From assembly GCA_016713925.1 (NCBI GenBank), contig JADJOH010000002.1, forward strand, positions 1,240,001 through 1,304,000: a stretch of DNA of 64,000 nt, in the 5' to 3' direction. The notes beneath the pieces are model-generated. The model was given only the letters and a program-made list of their open reading frames with translations, ran no database searches and was not told where the DNA came from. This stretch comes from Bacteroidota bacterium. Its GTDB lineage: Bacteria; Bacteroidota; Bacteroidia; AKYH767-A; OLB10. Made by a program: the position numbers and the translations under genes. This document shows, in pieces, positions 54,138 to 62,580 of the stretch (within the stretch, counting starts at the first letter, position 1; every line of letters begins with the position of its first letter).

Positions 54138-54455
54138 TCAATTCCATCGTCCTCCGGAGGAAATCATCAGAATGATCGTCCAAATTACAAAAACCAAAAG
54201 TATTACCAAAGGAAAGTAAAGGAGGAATGAACCAACTGTTCCTTCAGAAGGGTTCTTTACAAAATAATAAGCCCCTACTGCAAAGAAGGATAGAACACCA
54301 CCGACAGTGAGCAACCTGCCTGTTTCAAAAAATGAATCCTGTTGCCCGTTGGATTTATTCAAAACATACGCTATCAAATGCAAGATACCCTGATAGAGGA
54401 AATAGATTGCTGCAAGACTATAAATTCCGATTAATATTTGTTGATACCATTTCAT
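54138..54455 (-). CDS. Small membrane protein, tandem paralogue 1
   Basis: This 105-aa protein has three hydrophobic helices and ends SGGRWN, like the ending of paralogue 2. It is first in the minus-strand operon. Not recognised. Confidence 0.6.
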   Translation of the reverse strand: MKWYQQILIGIYSLAAIYFLYQGILHLIAYVLNKSNGQQDSFFETGRLLTVGGVLSFFAVGAYYFVKNPSEGTVGSFLLYFPLVILLVFVIWTIILMISSGGRWN

Positions 54456-54661
54456 GGTTTATCATTTAAATGTACTTGTATTCTTAGAAATAATCTTATT
54501 GGGAAGTGCATTTTCCCCGAAAGATTTTCCATAAACTACATTCAATTAACAAAGATGCAAAAATCCACTATATCTTAAAAGATAAATTCATTCACATTCA
54601 CTCCGGCGACATCATACCGGCTTGTATTAGAAATTACCCGAAGGAATATTATCTTCGCAGA

Positions 54662-56047
54662 GTGAATACCACCCCTAATATCCTCAAACTCTCTGAACTC
54701 TCCGCCATCGTAGCCGGGATTTTCAGAATGCATTTTAGCGGGGAGCGGTATTGGGTGACGGCGGAGATTGTGGGGCTTAAAATCAGCAGGGGACATTGTT
54801 ACCTGCAATTGGTGGAGAAGGATGAGATGGGGAGTACACCCAAAGCGGAATTCCGCGGGATCATTTGGGCCGGTACTTATGACAGGATTCATCCACGCTT
54901 TGTGAAGACTACCGGCACTCCTTTGCGGGAACAGATGCAAGTGTTGCTGCAAGTGGAGGTGCAATACCACGAACGGTTTGGAATGAGTCTGGTGGTCCAG
55001 GATATTGATCCGGCTTTTACGCTGGGGCAATTGGAGATGGAGCGCCGTCAGACCATAGAACGATTACGGAAAGAAGGATTACTTGAACGGAATAAATCGC
55101 TCGATTTACCGGTATCACTGCAACGGATAGCCGTTATTTCTGCAGAAGATTCTAAAGGATATGAAGATTTTGTAACACGGCTAAATACTAACGTTTACGG
55201 ATATACGTTTCATCTTACCCTATACACTTCTTTATTGCAGGGCGATTTGGCTGCGGGAGATATCCTGACGAAACTCAGTCATATTAAAACCGAATTGCCG
55301 GTAAAGGATTTTGATGCGGTGGTCATTGTCCGCGGTGGTGGCGGTGCATCCAGTCTGGAATGTTTTAATAATTACCTGCTGGCAGCGGGCATCGCCAGAT
55401 TTCCCTTGCCTGTTATCACGGGTATCGGACATCAGGCCAATAAAAGCGTGGTAGATGAAGTGGCACATACCGACCGCATGACGCCCACCGATGTAGCTAA
55501 TTTCCTCATTGAGCATCAATCTGCTTTCGAAGGAACAACTGAGTCCTATTGGCAACAGATACGTGAAATGGCGGAAGAGATACTTCGCTACGAGCAGGAA
55601 TATGTCGCTACTTCGACGCATCGCCTCAGCAGCAGCGTCCGGCTTGATCTTTCGAAGGCAGGACGAACACTGGATCAATCCGCATTTTCCTTAAAACATT
55701 TACTACAGGGTCGACTCATTCACGAACAACATACGGTCGAACAGTTTCACCAAAACCTGAAAAAGGAATTGCTGCTTTTTCGACATTTAGAGACTGCTGC
55801 ACTTGAAGAAATAACATCACGCTTAAAAAATGGTATCACCTCCTTCTTACAAAGCAACGAACAGGAATTAATAAATAACGAAGCGACGGTACGCCTGCTG
55901 GATCCGGCAGAAGTATTACGCAGAGGGTATAGTTATACTTTATACAACGGCAAAGCCATCAGTAATCCGGAAGATGTAAAGGATGGCGACAGGATCACTA
56001 CTGTTCTTCAGCAGGGAGAACTTCAATCTATTGTAAATAAAAAATAA
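54662..56047 (+). CDS. xseA: Exodeoxyribonuclease VII large subunit
   Basis: I chose the GTG at 54662 (461 aa), because homologous sequence starts there (KLSELSAIVAGIF). A -7-like box (TATCTTCG, 54650-54657) lies 4 nt before it. Extending upstream to a GTG at 54506 would add 52 unlike residues. An N-terminal OB-fold is followed by the XseA core with RGGGGASSLECF, GIGHQAN and MTPTDVANF, then a long coiled coil. With XseB it degrades single-stranded DNA. xseB follows after 2 nt. Confidence 0.93.
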   Translation: MNTTPNILKLSELSAIVAGIFRMHFSGERYWVTAEIVGLKISRGHCYLQLVEKDEMGSTPKAEFRGIIWAGTYDRIHPRFVKTTGTPLREQMQVLLQVEVQYHERFGMSLVVQDIDPAFTLGQLEMERRQTIERLRKEGLLERNKSLDLPVSLQRIAVISAEDSKGYEDFVTRLNTNVYGYTFHLTLYTSLLQGDLAAGDILTKLSHIKTELPVKDFDAVVIVRGGGGASSLECFNNYLLAAGIARFPLPVITGIGHQANKSVVDEVAHTDRMTPTDVANFLIEHQSAFEGTTESYWQQIREMAEEILRYEQEYVATSTHRLSSSVRLDLSKAGRTLDQSAFSLKHLLQGRLIHEQHTVEQFHQNLKKELLLFRHLETAALEEITSRLKNGITSFLQSNEQELINNEATVRLLDPAEVLRRGYSYTLYNGKAISNPEDVKDGDRITTVLQQGELQSIVNKK

Positions 56048-56049
56048 CC

Positions 56050-56241
56050 ATGGCGGAAAAATTCAGCTACGAAAAAGCAAAAGCCGAACTCGAAGAAATC
56101 CTCGAAGAACTTGAACGCGGCGAAACGGGTGTGGATACACTGGCAAAACATGTAAAACGCGCGTCAGAACTGATACGACTTTGCAGGGAGAAGTTGAGAA
56201 GTACGGAGAGTGAAGTTGATAACCTTTTAAAGGATTTGTAG
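56050..56241 (+). CDS. xseB: Exodeoxyribonuclease VII small subunit
   Basis: This 63-aa helical protein has the family pattern FSYEKAKAELEEILEELE and the late EVDNLLKDL. It starts 2 nt after xseA and must be coexpressed with it. Confidence 0.94.
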   Translation: MAEKFSYEKAKAELEEILEELERGETGVDTLAKHVKRASELIRLCREKLRSTESEVDNLLKDL

Positions 56242-56566
56242 GGAGAGCGAAATACGAAAAGTTACGAAAGGCGAAATACGAAAATTGCGAAAGGGGAAAC
56301 CTGCCTGCCGGCAGGCAGGTACGAGAGGATATGAAAGTTGTTTGAACTTCCGTAATCAATTCCGCGAAAATCCTAAAAAATCAGCGTCATCTGCGTTCCT
56401 TAAAAAATATTAATGTATTTAAAAATAGTATATGCATCGCCTGAAGTTTATAAAGGGGAGAGCGAAAGGCAAGATACGAAAAGGTACGAGAATTGCGAAA
56501 AGCGAAATAAACGAATGATCTGATTGGAATGAAGATGGAAAAAGGTGGTAAGAAAAATCAAGTGAC
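56242..56566. repeat. Intergenic repeats between xseB and the META gene
   Basis: GCGAAATACGAAAAGTTACG-type motifs occur at 56249-56290 and 56459-56510, relatives of the octamer array at 5.4 kb. The palindrome CCTGCCTGCCGGCAGGCAGG lies at 56300-56319. A degenerate ATCAGCGTCATCTGCG at 56380 resembles the 154-bp repeat. No gene. Confidence 0.75.
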
Positions 56567-57052
56567 CTATTTCAACGGTTCGGCTTTGTAGGTGGCGACC
56601 TCGGTTTTATCGATGTACAGGTAGAGAAATTCGAGGGTTTCTTTACCTTGCTTTTTGCGGGTTAACTTGTAGTTGGTGGTTTTATCGATCATCTCCAGGT
56701 ATTTTTGTTCAAAGGTCATATCGGGACAAGCCATTTCTGTTACTGCCATTTTATGCAGGCGGATCATATTCTCTTCCCCGGTGGTGTACATTCCGTTCAT
56801 TTGATTGCAACCTGCATATCCACCAAATGTATTGCTATTACCATCATAAACGAGGTCAATGGCCTTACTGTCGGCAGGCAATGTTAGTGCGACTCCATTC
56901 ATAGCTGTCATCACCCAGCGTTTCCCTTCCAGTGCAGGATCTTTCCCAAAAGGCTTTTGTGCATTGTTTTTACAGGAGGAGAAAAGGGAAAACATGGAAA
57001 CTATCGCTATGAAACTCAATATCTTTTGCATTCTTATAAATTTTATAGTCAT
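56567..57052 (-). CDS. META-domain (HslJ-like) lipoprotein
   Basis: This is a 161-aa protein from the ATG at 57052, or 154 aa from the ATG at 57031. The lipobox is LFSSC. The META domain shows LEGKRWVMTAMNG, FGGYAGCNQMNG and MACPDM, the pattern of HslJ-type proteins. A one-mismatch -7 box (GAAATTTG, 57057-57064) lies 4 nt before the first ATG. The role is often linked to envelope stress, but here unknown. Confidence 0.87.
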   Translation of the reverse strand: MTIKFIRMQKILSFIAIVSMFSLFSSCKNNAQKPFGKDPALEGKRWVMTAMNGVALTLPADSKAIDLVYDGNSNTFGGYAGCNQMNGMYTTGEENMIRLHKMAVTEMACPDMTFEQKYLEMIDKTTNYKLTRKKQGKETLEFLYLYIDKTEVATYKAEPLK

Positions 57053-57153
57053 AACGACAAATTTCGGAAAAAGTATTCATCATTATTAAAACAGCTGAAA
57101 TATTTGCTAAACAAGTGTAAAATCAGTATTATTGAGGTAGAAAATACCTGAAT

Positions 57154-57624
57154 ATGAAAAAACAGCTTCTCTTAGTTGCCATAGTAATCTCCTGTATAAC
57201 TCCTTCTTTTGCCCAAGTGGAAGGGGAAGCTATTCCAATGGAATTATCCACAGAAGGCCAGTTGACTTATGTAAAATTATTAAATGATCTGCTTCAAAAT
57301 ATTTCTTCTAAATCTTATACCACAGCTTGGTCAGGTGCATATAATTCATGGTTGAATAATGGTGAAAACAAAAACACTTTTAAACAATCGACTTTATTAC
57401 TAAGCATGATAGCAAATCACCTCCCTTCTAAGTACTTTAAACCGGAGTGGACTGCCAATTCGCCGGAATGGCATAAAATTTTATCTTCCTGTAAGGATAA
57501 AAATACATTTGTTCAGCAATTGAAATATTTTGAAAGCAATTTATTACCTGAAGCTTTTATGGAAAGCTGGAAGAACCAACGAACAGACTGGTTGAAAAAT
57601 GTAGAGAAAAAACTTGCCGAATAA
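57154..57624 (+). CDS. Secreted hypothetical protein
   Basis: This 156-aa protein has a clear signal peptide (ends SFAQ). The mature part is alpha-helical and Trp-rich (ending SWKNQRTDWLKNVEKKLAE). Not recognised. It lies 23 nt before the DUF937-like gene and may share its promoter. Confidence 0.6.
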   Translation: MKKQLLLVAIVISCITPSFAQVEGEAIPMELSTEGQLTYVKLLNDLLQNISSKSYTTAWSGAYNSWLNNGENKNTFKQSTLLLSMIANHLPSKYFKPEWTANSPEWHKILSSCKDKNTFVQQLKYFESNLLPEAFMESWKNQRTDWLKNVEKKLAE

Positions 57625-57647
57625 CATAAAAAAGCACCAATAAAATC

Positions 57648-58085
57648 ATGCTGGACCAACTCATTTTACTCGTAAAAGAACATGCCGGGGAGGCGATCAT
57701 AAATAATCCAGCCATTCCCAATGAAAAAAACGAGGCCGCAATCTCTGAAACAGCCGGTGGTATTTTTGAAGTCCTGAAAGGTCAATTTTCAGGTGGGAAT
57801 GCGGATGCGTTATCAGGAATGTTTAAAAATACCGGAGAAAACAATCCGATCGTCGGACAAATCAGCAGTGTGGTTCAACAACAATTAGTCACTAAATTCA
57901 ATGTTTCCTCTCCGCAAGCCGCTCAAATGGTGCAGCAGATGATACCAATAGTGATGCAGCGCCTCGTTAAAAAAACAAATGATCCCAACGACAGTAGTTT
58001 TAATATGGATGGAATTCTTTCATCATTAGGAGGGGGAAAAGCAGACGACCTCTTAAATTCTGTGAAAGGTCTTTTCGGGAAATAA
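57648..58085 (+). CDS. DUF937-like protein
   Basis: This 145-aa protein has no signal peptide. Helical segments QISSVVQQQLVTKFNVSS and the motif KTNDPNDSSFNMDGI match the DUF937/YidB-like pattern in Bacteroidota. Function unknown. Confidence 0.75.
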   Translation: MLDQLILLVKEHAGEAIINNPAIPNEKNEAAISETAGGIFEVLKGQFSGGNADALSGMFKNTGENNPIVGQISSVVQQQLVTKFNVSSPQAAQMVQQMIPIVMQRLVKKTNDPNDSSFNMDGILSSLGGGKADDLLNSVKGLFGK

Positions 58086-58304
58086 CCTTTCTAAGTTAAG
58101 CGGTTTTATTAATGACAACGTCTATTAGGATGGGAACTTTTGTTCACGATTGGCGGCTATAGTTGATTTTTAATTTTTGGTGCAATTAGCCCAAACCGCT
58201 GAGGCCTGGTCTAACGAATTCATTTTAATTAATAAACCACTGAAATGCGTGGTGACCAAAGGAGGAATTCAATATTCGGGGTCTTAAATTAAACAAATCC
58301 TTCC

Positions 58305-58312
58305 TACATTTG
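58305..58312 (+). promoter_or_regulatory. -7 box TACATTTG of the CrtZ-like gene
   Basis: Perfect TAnnTTTG, 60 nt upstream of the ATG at 58373. Confidence 0.5.
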
Positions 58313-58372
58313 TTCTATCGGAATTACTACTCACTCCTGTACTTAATAAAATAATTAATAAAATAAATTAGA

Positions 58373-58840
58373 ATGACATCGATGGTAAATATTCTCGCTT
58401 TGGTAGCCACCTTCTTCATCATGGAGTTTGTTGCCTGGTTCACGCATAAATATGTTATGCATGGATTATTATGGGTGCTGCACAAAGACCATCATCAGCC
58501 GGAGCCCGGATTCTTTGAAAAAAATGATGCGTTCTTTTTGATTTTTGCTATTCCAAGTGCCATCCTGATGTTTCTGGGTGTAATGAATGGCTTTGATGTG
58601 CGATTATTTATTGGCATTGGCATAGCGGCATATGGTCTCGCCTATTTTCTCGTTCACGATATTTTTATTCATCAGCGATTTCGTCTTTTTCGCAGAACAA
58701 ACAATATCTACATGCGTGCGCTGCGGAAGGCACATAAAGTACACCACAAACATCTCGGTAAAGAGGAAGGCGAATGCTTCGGAATGCTCCTTGTACCGAT
58801 GAAATATTTTTGGGAAGCGAAAAGAAGTTTGGAATCGTAG
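58373..58840 (+). CDS. crtZ: Beta-carotene hydroxylase-like (CrtZ/fatty acid hydroxylase superfamily)
   Basis: This 155-aa membrane protein has the histidine boxes HKYVMH, HKDHH, HDIFIHQR and HKVHHKH, the di-iron pattern of CrtZ. Four helices and the length fit. It converts beta-carotene to zeaxanthin in carotenoid-making Bacteroidota. No other crt gene is in the window. The stop codon TAG is supplied by the start of the palindromic repeat that follows. Confidence 0.9.
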   Translation: MTSMVNILALVATFFIMEFVAWFTHKYVMHGLLWVLHKDHHQPEPGFFEKNDAFFLIFAIPSAILMFLGVMNGFDVRLFIGIGIAAYGLAYFLVHDIFIHQRFRLFRRTNNIYMRALRKAHKVHHKHLGKEEGECFGMLLVPMKYFWEAKRSLES

Positions 58841-58973
58841 TGACAGGTCGTGACCTGTCATGATGATGGGACACGTGAGACGTGTGTGATGGGACACGTG
58901 ATACGTGTGTGATGACAGGTCGCGACCTGTCATATCGATGGGACAGATGACAGGTCACGACCTGTCACTACGA
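58835..58973. repeat. 139-bp palindromic element with terminal inverted repeats
   Basis: It begins TCGTAGTGACAGGTCG and ends with CCTGTCACTACGA, the reverse complement of its first 13 bases. Internal palindromes TGACAGGTCGCGACCTGTCA (58913-58932) and GGGACACGTGA/TACGTGTG repeats are present. Its two ends provide the TAG stop codons of the convergent crtZ and EamA genes. The family also occurs at 29321-29615. Confidence 0.85.
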
Positions 58974-59855
58974 CCTCTGCATACCTCTATTGACAAGAAA
59001 CACCCCGGTGATGGTGATGCCCATGGCGAGGATCGATTTTTCGTTGATCGTTTCCTGTAGAAGGAGCCATCCTAGGAAAACTGCTACGATGGGATTGACG
59101 TATGCATACACGGAAACCTGTTGGGCCGGAAGATAACGGAGGGCATATACGAAAAGACTGTAGCCAAGAACAGATCCCGCTACGATCAAATACATCATCG
59201 ACCACCAGCCGCTCATTTCCCCGGGCAACTGCGGCCATTCTTCCAAATAAATTCCTATAACGGTGGTAATGCTTCCACAGATCAGCATTTGCCATCCGCC
59301 GGTAAGGACAGGATTGGAATGAATCGGGTACTTTTTCATGTGCACGCTACCAAGCGCACCATTGATCACACCCCAAATCAACAAGAGCAAGCCGCCGGTA
59401 TAAACCGTATTTCCGAGCAGGAAGATATGATCATAGAAAATCAACCATTGTCCTAATAATCCGATTAATATTCCGGCCAGTACCATTCGGGGTGTTTTCT
59501 CGCCGGGATTCCAGAGGCGGGTGATAATGACAATCCACAGGGGAAAAGCTGTATTCACCAATGCTGCCAAACCACTTGGAACAGATTGTTCTGCCAGCAC
59601 CAATAGCAGATTCCCTCCCATGAAAATAAAAATACCGCTGATCAACATTCGTTTGAAATCCTGCTTTGAAGGAAGCATTTTTTCTTTTCGTGGCAAATAG
59701 AACAGGAGGATGATGATACCTGATATCACGAAGCGTAACCCTGAAAATAAAAATGGCGGGAAATGATCATCCATTCCGATTTTAATAGCCAGATACGTCG
59801 TTCCCCAGAGGAAACAAATAGCAATCAAGGCAGCAAAGGGTTTCCAGCCGGCCAT
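58968..59855 (-). CDS. EamA/DMT-family transporter
   Basis: This 295-aa protein has ten hydrophobic helices in two EamA repeats (FLWGTTYLAIKIG early, YAYVNPIVAVFLGW late). The drug/metabolite transporter family exports amino acids, nucleotides or drugs, and the substrate cannot be told. It converges with crtZ across the palindromic element. Same strand as the LolC/E-like gene, 25 bp downstream of its stop codon. Confidence 0.9.
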   Translation of the reverse strand: MAGWKPFAALIAICFLWGTTYLAIKIGMDDHFPPFLFSGLRFVISGIIILLFYLPRKEKMLPSKQDFKRMLISGIFIFMGGNLLLVLAEQSVPSGLAALVNTAFPLWIVIITRLWNPGEKTPRMVLAGILIGLLGQWLIFYDHIFLLGNTVYTGGLLLLIWGVINGALGSVHMKKYPIHSNPVLTGGWQMLICGSITTVIGIYLEEWPQLPGEMSGWWSMMYLIVAGSVLGYSLFVYALRYLPAQQVSVYAYVNPIVAVFLGWLLLQETINEKSILAMGITITGVFLVNRGMQRS

Positions 59856-59880
59856 TAGATACTACGTAATAAATAGAATT

Positions 59881-61125
59881 TCATTTATTTTTAAGTCTTA
59901 CATCTGACAACCGGGTAACAATAACTCCCGAAGTATAGAAGGCGGCAGCAAAGCCGATGGAAAATACGATGAGCATGACGAGGGCAAAGTCTCCGGCCTG
60001 CATCGCCACAGGATACGCTTCCACCACAAAGCCTTCTCCTCCACCAATCTTAATCACACCAAAATATTGTTGAATGGCGCAGATTATTCCACCGGCTATC
60101 ATCCCCACCATTGCTCCTCCCACCGAAATCAGCAAACCTTCGAGGAGAAATATCTGTCGTGCCATTTTCAAATCTGCACCCATATAAAACAGCGTTTGCA
60201 GGTCATCGCGCTTATCGAGTATGAGCATTGTCAATGTGCCAAAAAGATTAAAGGCGGCGATGAGCAGAATAAATCCAAGAATGATATAGACCGCTACTTT
60301 CTCCGACTTAATAATCTTATACAGGAAGTCGTGTTGCATGAGCCTGTCTTTCACCACAAAAGATTTTCCAAAAAACGTTTCCAGATTTTCTCTGGCTTCC
60401 TCTGCATCCACGCCTTCTTTCAATTTAATTTCCATTGCCGAGAGCCCGGTTGAATCTCCTGTCATCTCCTGAATAAAACGCAGAGGGACCAACACATACT
60501 TAGCATCAAAATCCTGTTGCACACCAAATACACCACTGATTAAAATAGACCGTTGTGCGAAGGCGGAAGAAGGATCTATGGAGGCGAGTCCGGGATCAAT
60601 TCCTTTCTGTGGCATAAATACCTGCACACTGTGTAACGGATCATTGGGACGAGCTCCGAGCGCGTAGGCAATTTGAGCGCCTGCGATCATAAAATCACGA
60701 TCACCACTCTCGAGCACGGCTTCGCCATCCAGCAACTTACTGCTGATTTCGCTGGTCTGTAAAAAGGATTCGCTCACCCCCTTTACCGTTACTACATACT
60801 GGCGATCCATATATTTTAACAAAGCATTATCTTCCAGGACGAAGGTCATGCCGGCAATTTCAGGACGTTGGTGTAACTCACGGAGAAGGCTATCCGAAAC
60901 CGGAAAAGTTTTTCCATAGGCCGGAGTAATTTTAATATCCGGATCGAAGGAATTATAGAGTGACATCACCAGGTTACCGAAACCATTAAAAACCGAGAGG
61001 ACGACCACAAGGCCAAAGGTGCCTACAGCCACTCCGAGGACACTTACCCAGCTGATAATATTGATCAGGTGATGTGATTTTTTTGCGAAAAGATATCGCC
61101 GGGCAATCTTCCAGGCCAGGTTCAT
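59881..61125 (-). CDS. LolC/LolE-like FtsX-family permease
   Basis: This 414-aa protein has one N-terminal helix, a large periplasmic MacB-like domain (about 50-265) and three C-terminal helices. The start MNLAWKIARRYLFAKKSHHLI is characteristic of Bacteroidota LolC/E-type permeases. They work with a LolD ATPase to release lipoproteins from the inner membrane. No lolD is in the window. Confidence 0.87.
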   Translation of the reverse strand: MNLAWKIARRYLFAKKSHHLINIISWVSVLGVAVGTFGLVVVLSVFNGFGNLVMSLYNSFDPDIKITPAYGKTFPVSDSLLRELHQRPEIAGMTFVLEDNALLKYMDRQYVVTVKGVSESFLQTSEISSKLLDGEAVLESGDRDFMIAGAQIAYALGARPNDPLHSVQVFMPQKGIDPGLASIDPSSAFAQRSILISGVFGVQQDFDAKYVLVPLRFIQEMTGDSTGLSAMEIKLKEGVDAEEARENLETFFGKSFVVKDRLMQHDFLYKIIKSEKVAVYIILGFILLIAAFNLFGTLTMLILDKRDDLQTLFYMGADLKMARQIFLLEGLLISVGGAMVGMIAGGIICAIQQYFGVIKIGGGEGFVVEAYPVAMQAGDFALVMLIVFSIGFAAAFYTSGVIVTRLSDVRLKNK

Positions 61126-61130
61126 GTGAA

Positions 61131-61940
61131 TTATTTCCAGGCTTTCACAACGAGTCCGGTGCCGGTAGGGTGATGTGTTGAAACATCCATCCAGTTCAGC
61201 ACATAAGCGATCGGATAGGCGATCAGATAATAGAAAGGGAGAATGATAAAAAACACTTTTGAAGCACCAAGCATTAGAATAGGATATTTCATCGACAGCC
61301 TCCAGGAGATTTTTCCGGGGGAACCGTAATTGTATCTGGCTTCAATTTTATCAAAGCCGGCGAGGCGGAGTTTATCCTGAATTTCTACAATGTTGTAGCC
61401 ATCCCGCACATGTTCTTCAATAAATGAACTACCACTATCATCGTGCACATCGGAACCTCCCTGATCGCTGGGAGTAGAAATCAACAGCATCCCACCTTTT
61501 TTCAATGAAGCATGAATATTTTTAAACACCTCCACATCTTCCAGTATATGTTCCATCACATCCACAGAAATAGCAAGGTCATAACGGTCCGGCTGTACGA
61601 ACTTCGTCAGATCTCCTACAATAAAATTCACTTTTTTTCCTGAACCAATCGCTGTAAAGAACCGGTTACAATCCTCCACTTGTTCTTCCTTCACATCCAC
61701 CGCAAGGATATCTGCCTGCCGCATGCGACGATTCATCCAGAAGGAATACTGACCATATCCCGCGCCTGCATCCAGAATTTGAGGGTTGGCAGGAGCATTG
61801 CGCATCCATCCCTTCAATTCCTTATGTACATGCCATGCCCGAAGCAGCAGCAAATCAAGGAGACGGTAGAAGAGCTTACGCAGGAAGGGAGATTTATTAA
61901 AAACATTGCCCAGACTTCGCTTAATAGGGTCGTATTGCAT
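61131..61940 (-). CDS. Class I SAM-dependent methyltransferase
   Basis: This 269-aa protein has the SAM motif LDAGAGYGQYS and the post-motif VDVMEHI. The C-terminus has a hydrophobic segment (FFIILPFYYLIAYPIAYVL), so it may be membrane-associated. It starts 5 nt upstream of nothing else on its strand and ends 5 nt before the LolC/E-like gene. Substrate unknown; sugar, lipid or quinone methylation is possible. Confidence 0.85.
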   Translation of the reverse strand: MQYDPIKRSLGNVFNKSPFLRKLFYRLLDLLLLRAWHVHKELKGWMRNAPANPQILDAGAGYGQYSFWMNRRMRQADILAVDVKEEQVEDCNRFFTAIGSGKKVNFIVGDLTKFVQPDRYDLAISVDVMEHILEDVEVFKNIHASLKKGGMLLISTPSDQGGSDVHDDSGSSFIEEHVRDGYNIVEIQDKLRLAGFDKIEARYNYGSPGKISWRLSMKYPILMLGASKVFFIILPFYYLIAYPIAYVLNWMDVSTHHPTGTGLVVKAWK

Positions 61941-62050
61941 AGGGGGCGAAAGTAATAAAAAGGGGGCAGACGCGGATATATGGCATTCTCCGTTAACTGA
62001 AAAACCTTTATATGTACCTGAAAGTCAGAATTTAGAAGAGATCTAGCTGA

Positions 62051-62425
62051 TTACTCTTCCGGCTCCGTTTCCGGGGGAGGGATATGCAGGTTTTTAAAAA
62101 TGGCCTCCATCTTCTCTGCATAGTCAAGGCTATCATCGATAAAAAATTCGAGTTCAGGGATAATTCGGGCTTGTTTCCCGATACGGCGACCGAGTTCGAG
62201 TCGGACTTCGGTTTTATGTTTCTTCAGGCTCTTGAGGATTTCCAGAGGCTTAGGTGCCTTAAAAACGCTCAGGTGAACGCGGGCAAGTCCCAGATCCGGA
62301 GTGATTTTGACACCTGTCACCGTCACAAAATGAGGACCATACCATCCTCGCCCTTCTCTTTGAAACAACTCCCCCAATTCTTTTTGAATGAGTTTTGCAT
62401 ATTTCTGTTGCCGCACTGAATCCAT
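62051..62425 (-). CDS. rbfA: 30S ribosome-binding factor
   Basis: This 124-aa KH-like protein has the family start (RQQKYAKLIQKELGELFQ) and VTGVKITPDLGLARVHLSVF. It matures the 5' end of 16S rRNA and is cold-related. A perfect -7 box lies just 4 nt before the ATG, predicting a leaderless mRNA. Confidence 0.94.
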   Translation of the reverse strand: MDSVRQQKYAKLIQKELGELFQREGRGWYGPHFVTVTGVKITPDLGLARVHLSVFKAPKPLEILKSLKKHKTEVRLELGRRIGKQARIIPELEFFIDDSLDYAEKMEAIFKNLHIPPPETEPEE

Positions 62426-62429
62426 GTGA

Positions 62430-62437
62430 CAAAGTTA
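62430..62437 (-). promoter_or_regulatory. -7 box TAACTTTG of rbfA
   Basis: Perfect TAnnTTTG on the minus strand with only four bases between its G and the ATG of rbfA. Confidence 0.6.
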
Positions 62438-62515
62438 CGAAAAATCAAGTGTAGCTGTTGGTGTTTCCGGGTTCCATCCATCCGGAACGAATACAACAAC
62501 GGATAGTGCAATAAA

Positions 62516-62549
62516 AAAACCACCCGTACAGATGTGCACGGGTGGTTTT
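62516..62549 (-). terminator. Terminator of the 62.6-64 kb T9SS gene
   Basis: A 12-bp perfect stem AAAACCACCCGT/ACGGGTGGTTTT with a 10-nt loop. Seven U follow on the minus strand. Confidence 0.88.
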
Positions 62550-62580
62550 ATAAAAATAAGGGTGAGTTGTTCTCCCGGGC

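Noticed and set aside
54506..54661. 52-residue N-terminal extension of XseA
   Set aside because: No family similarity in this part, and a -7-like box lies just before the GTG at 54662.
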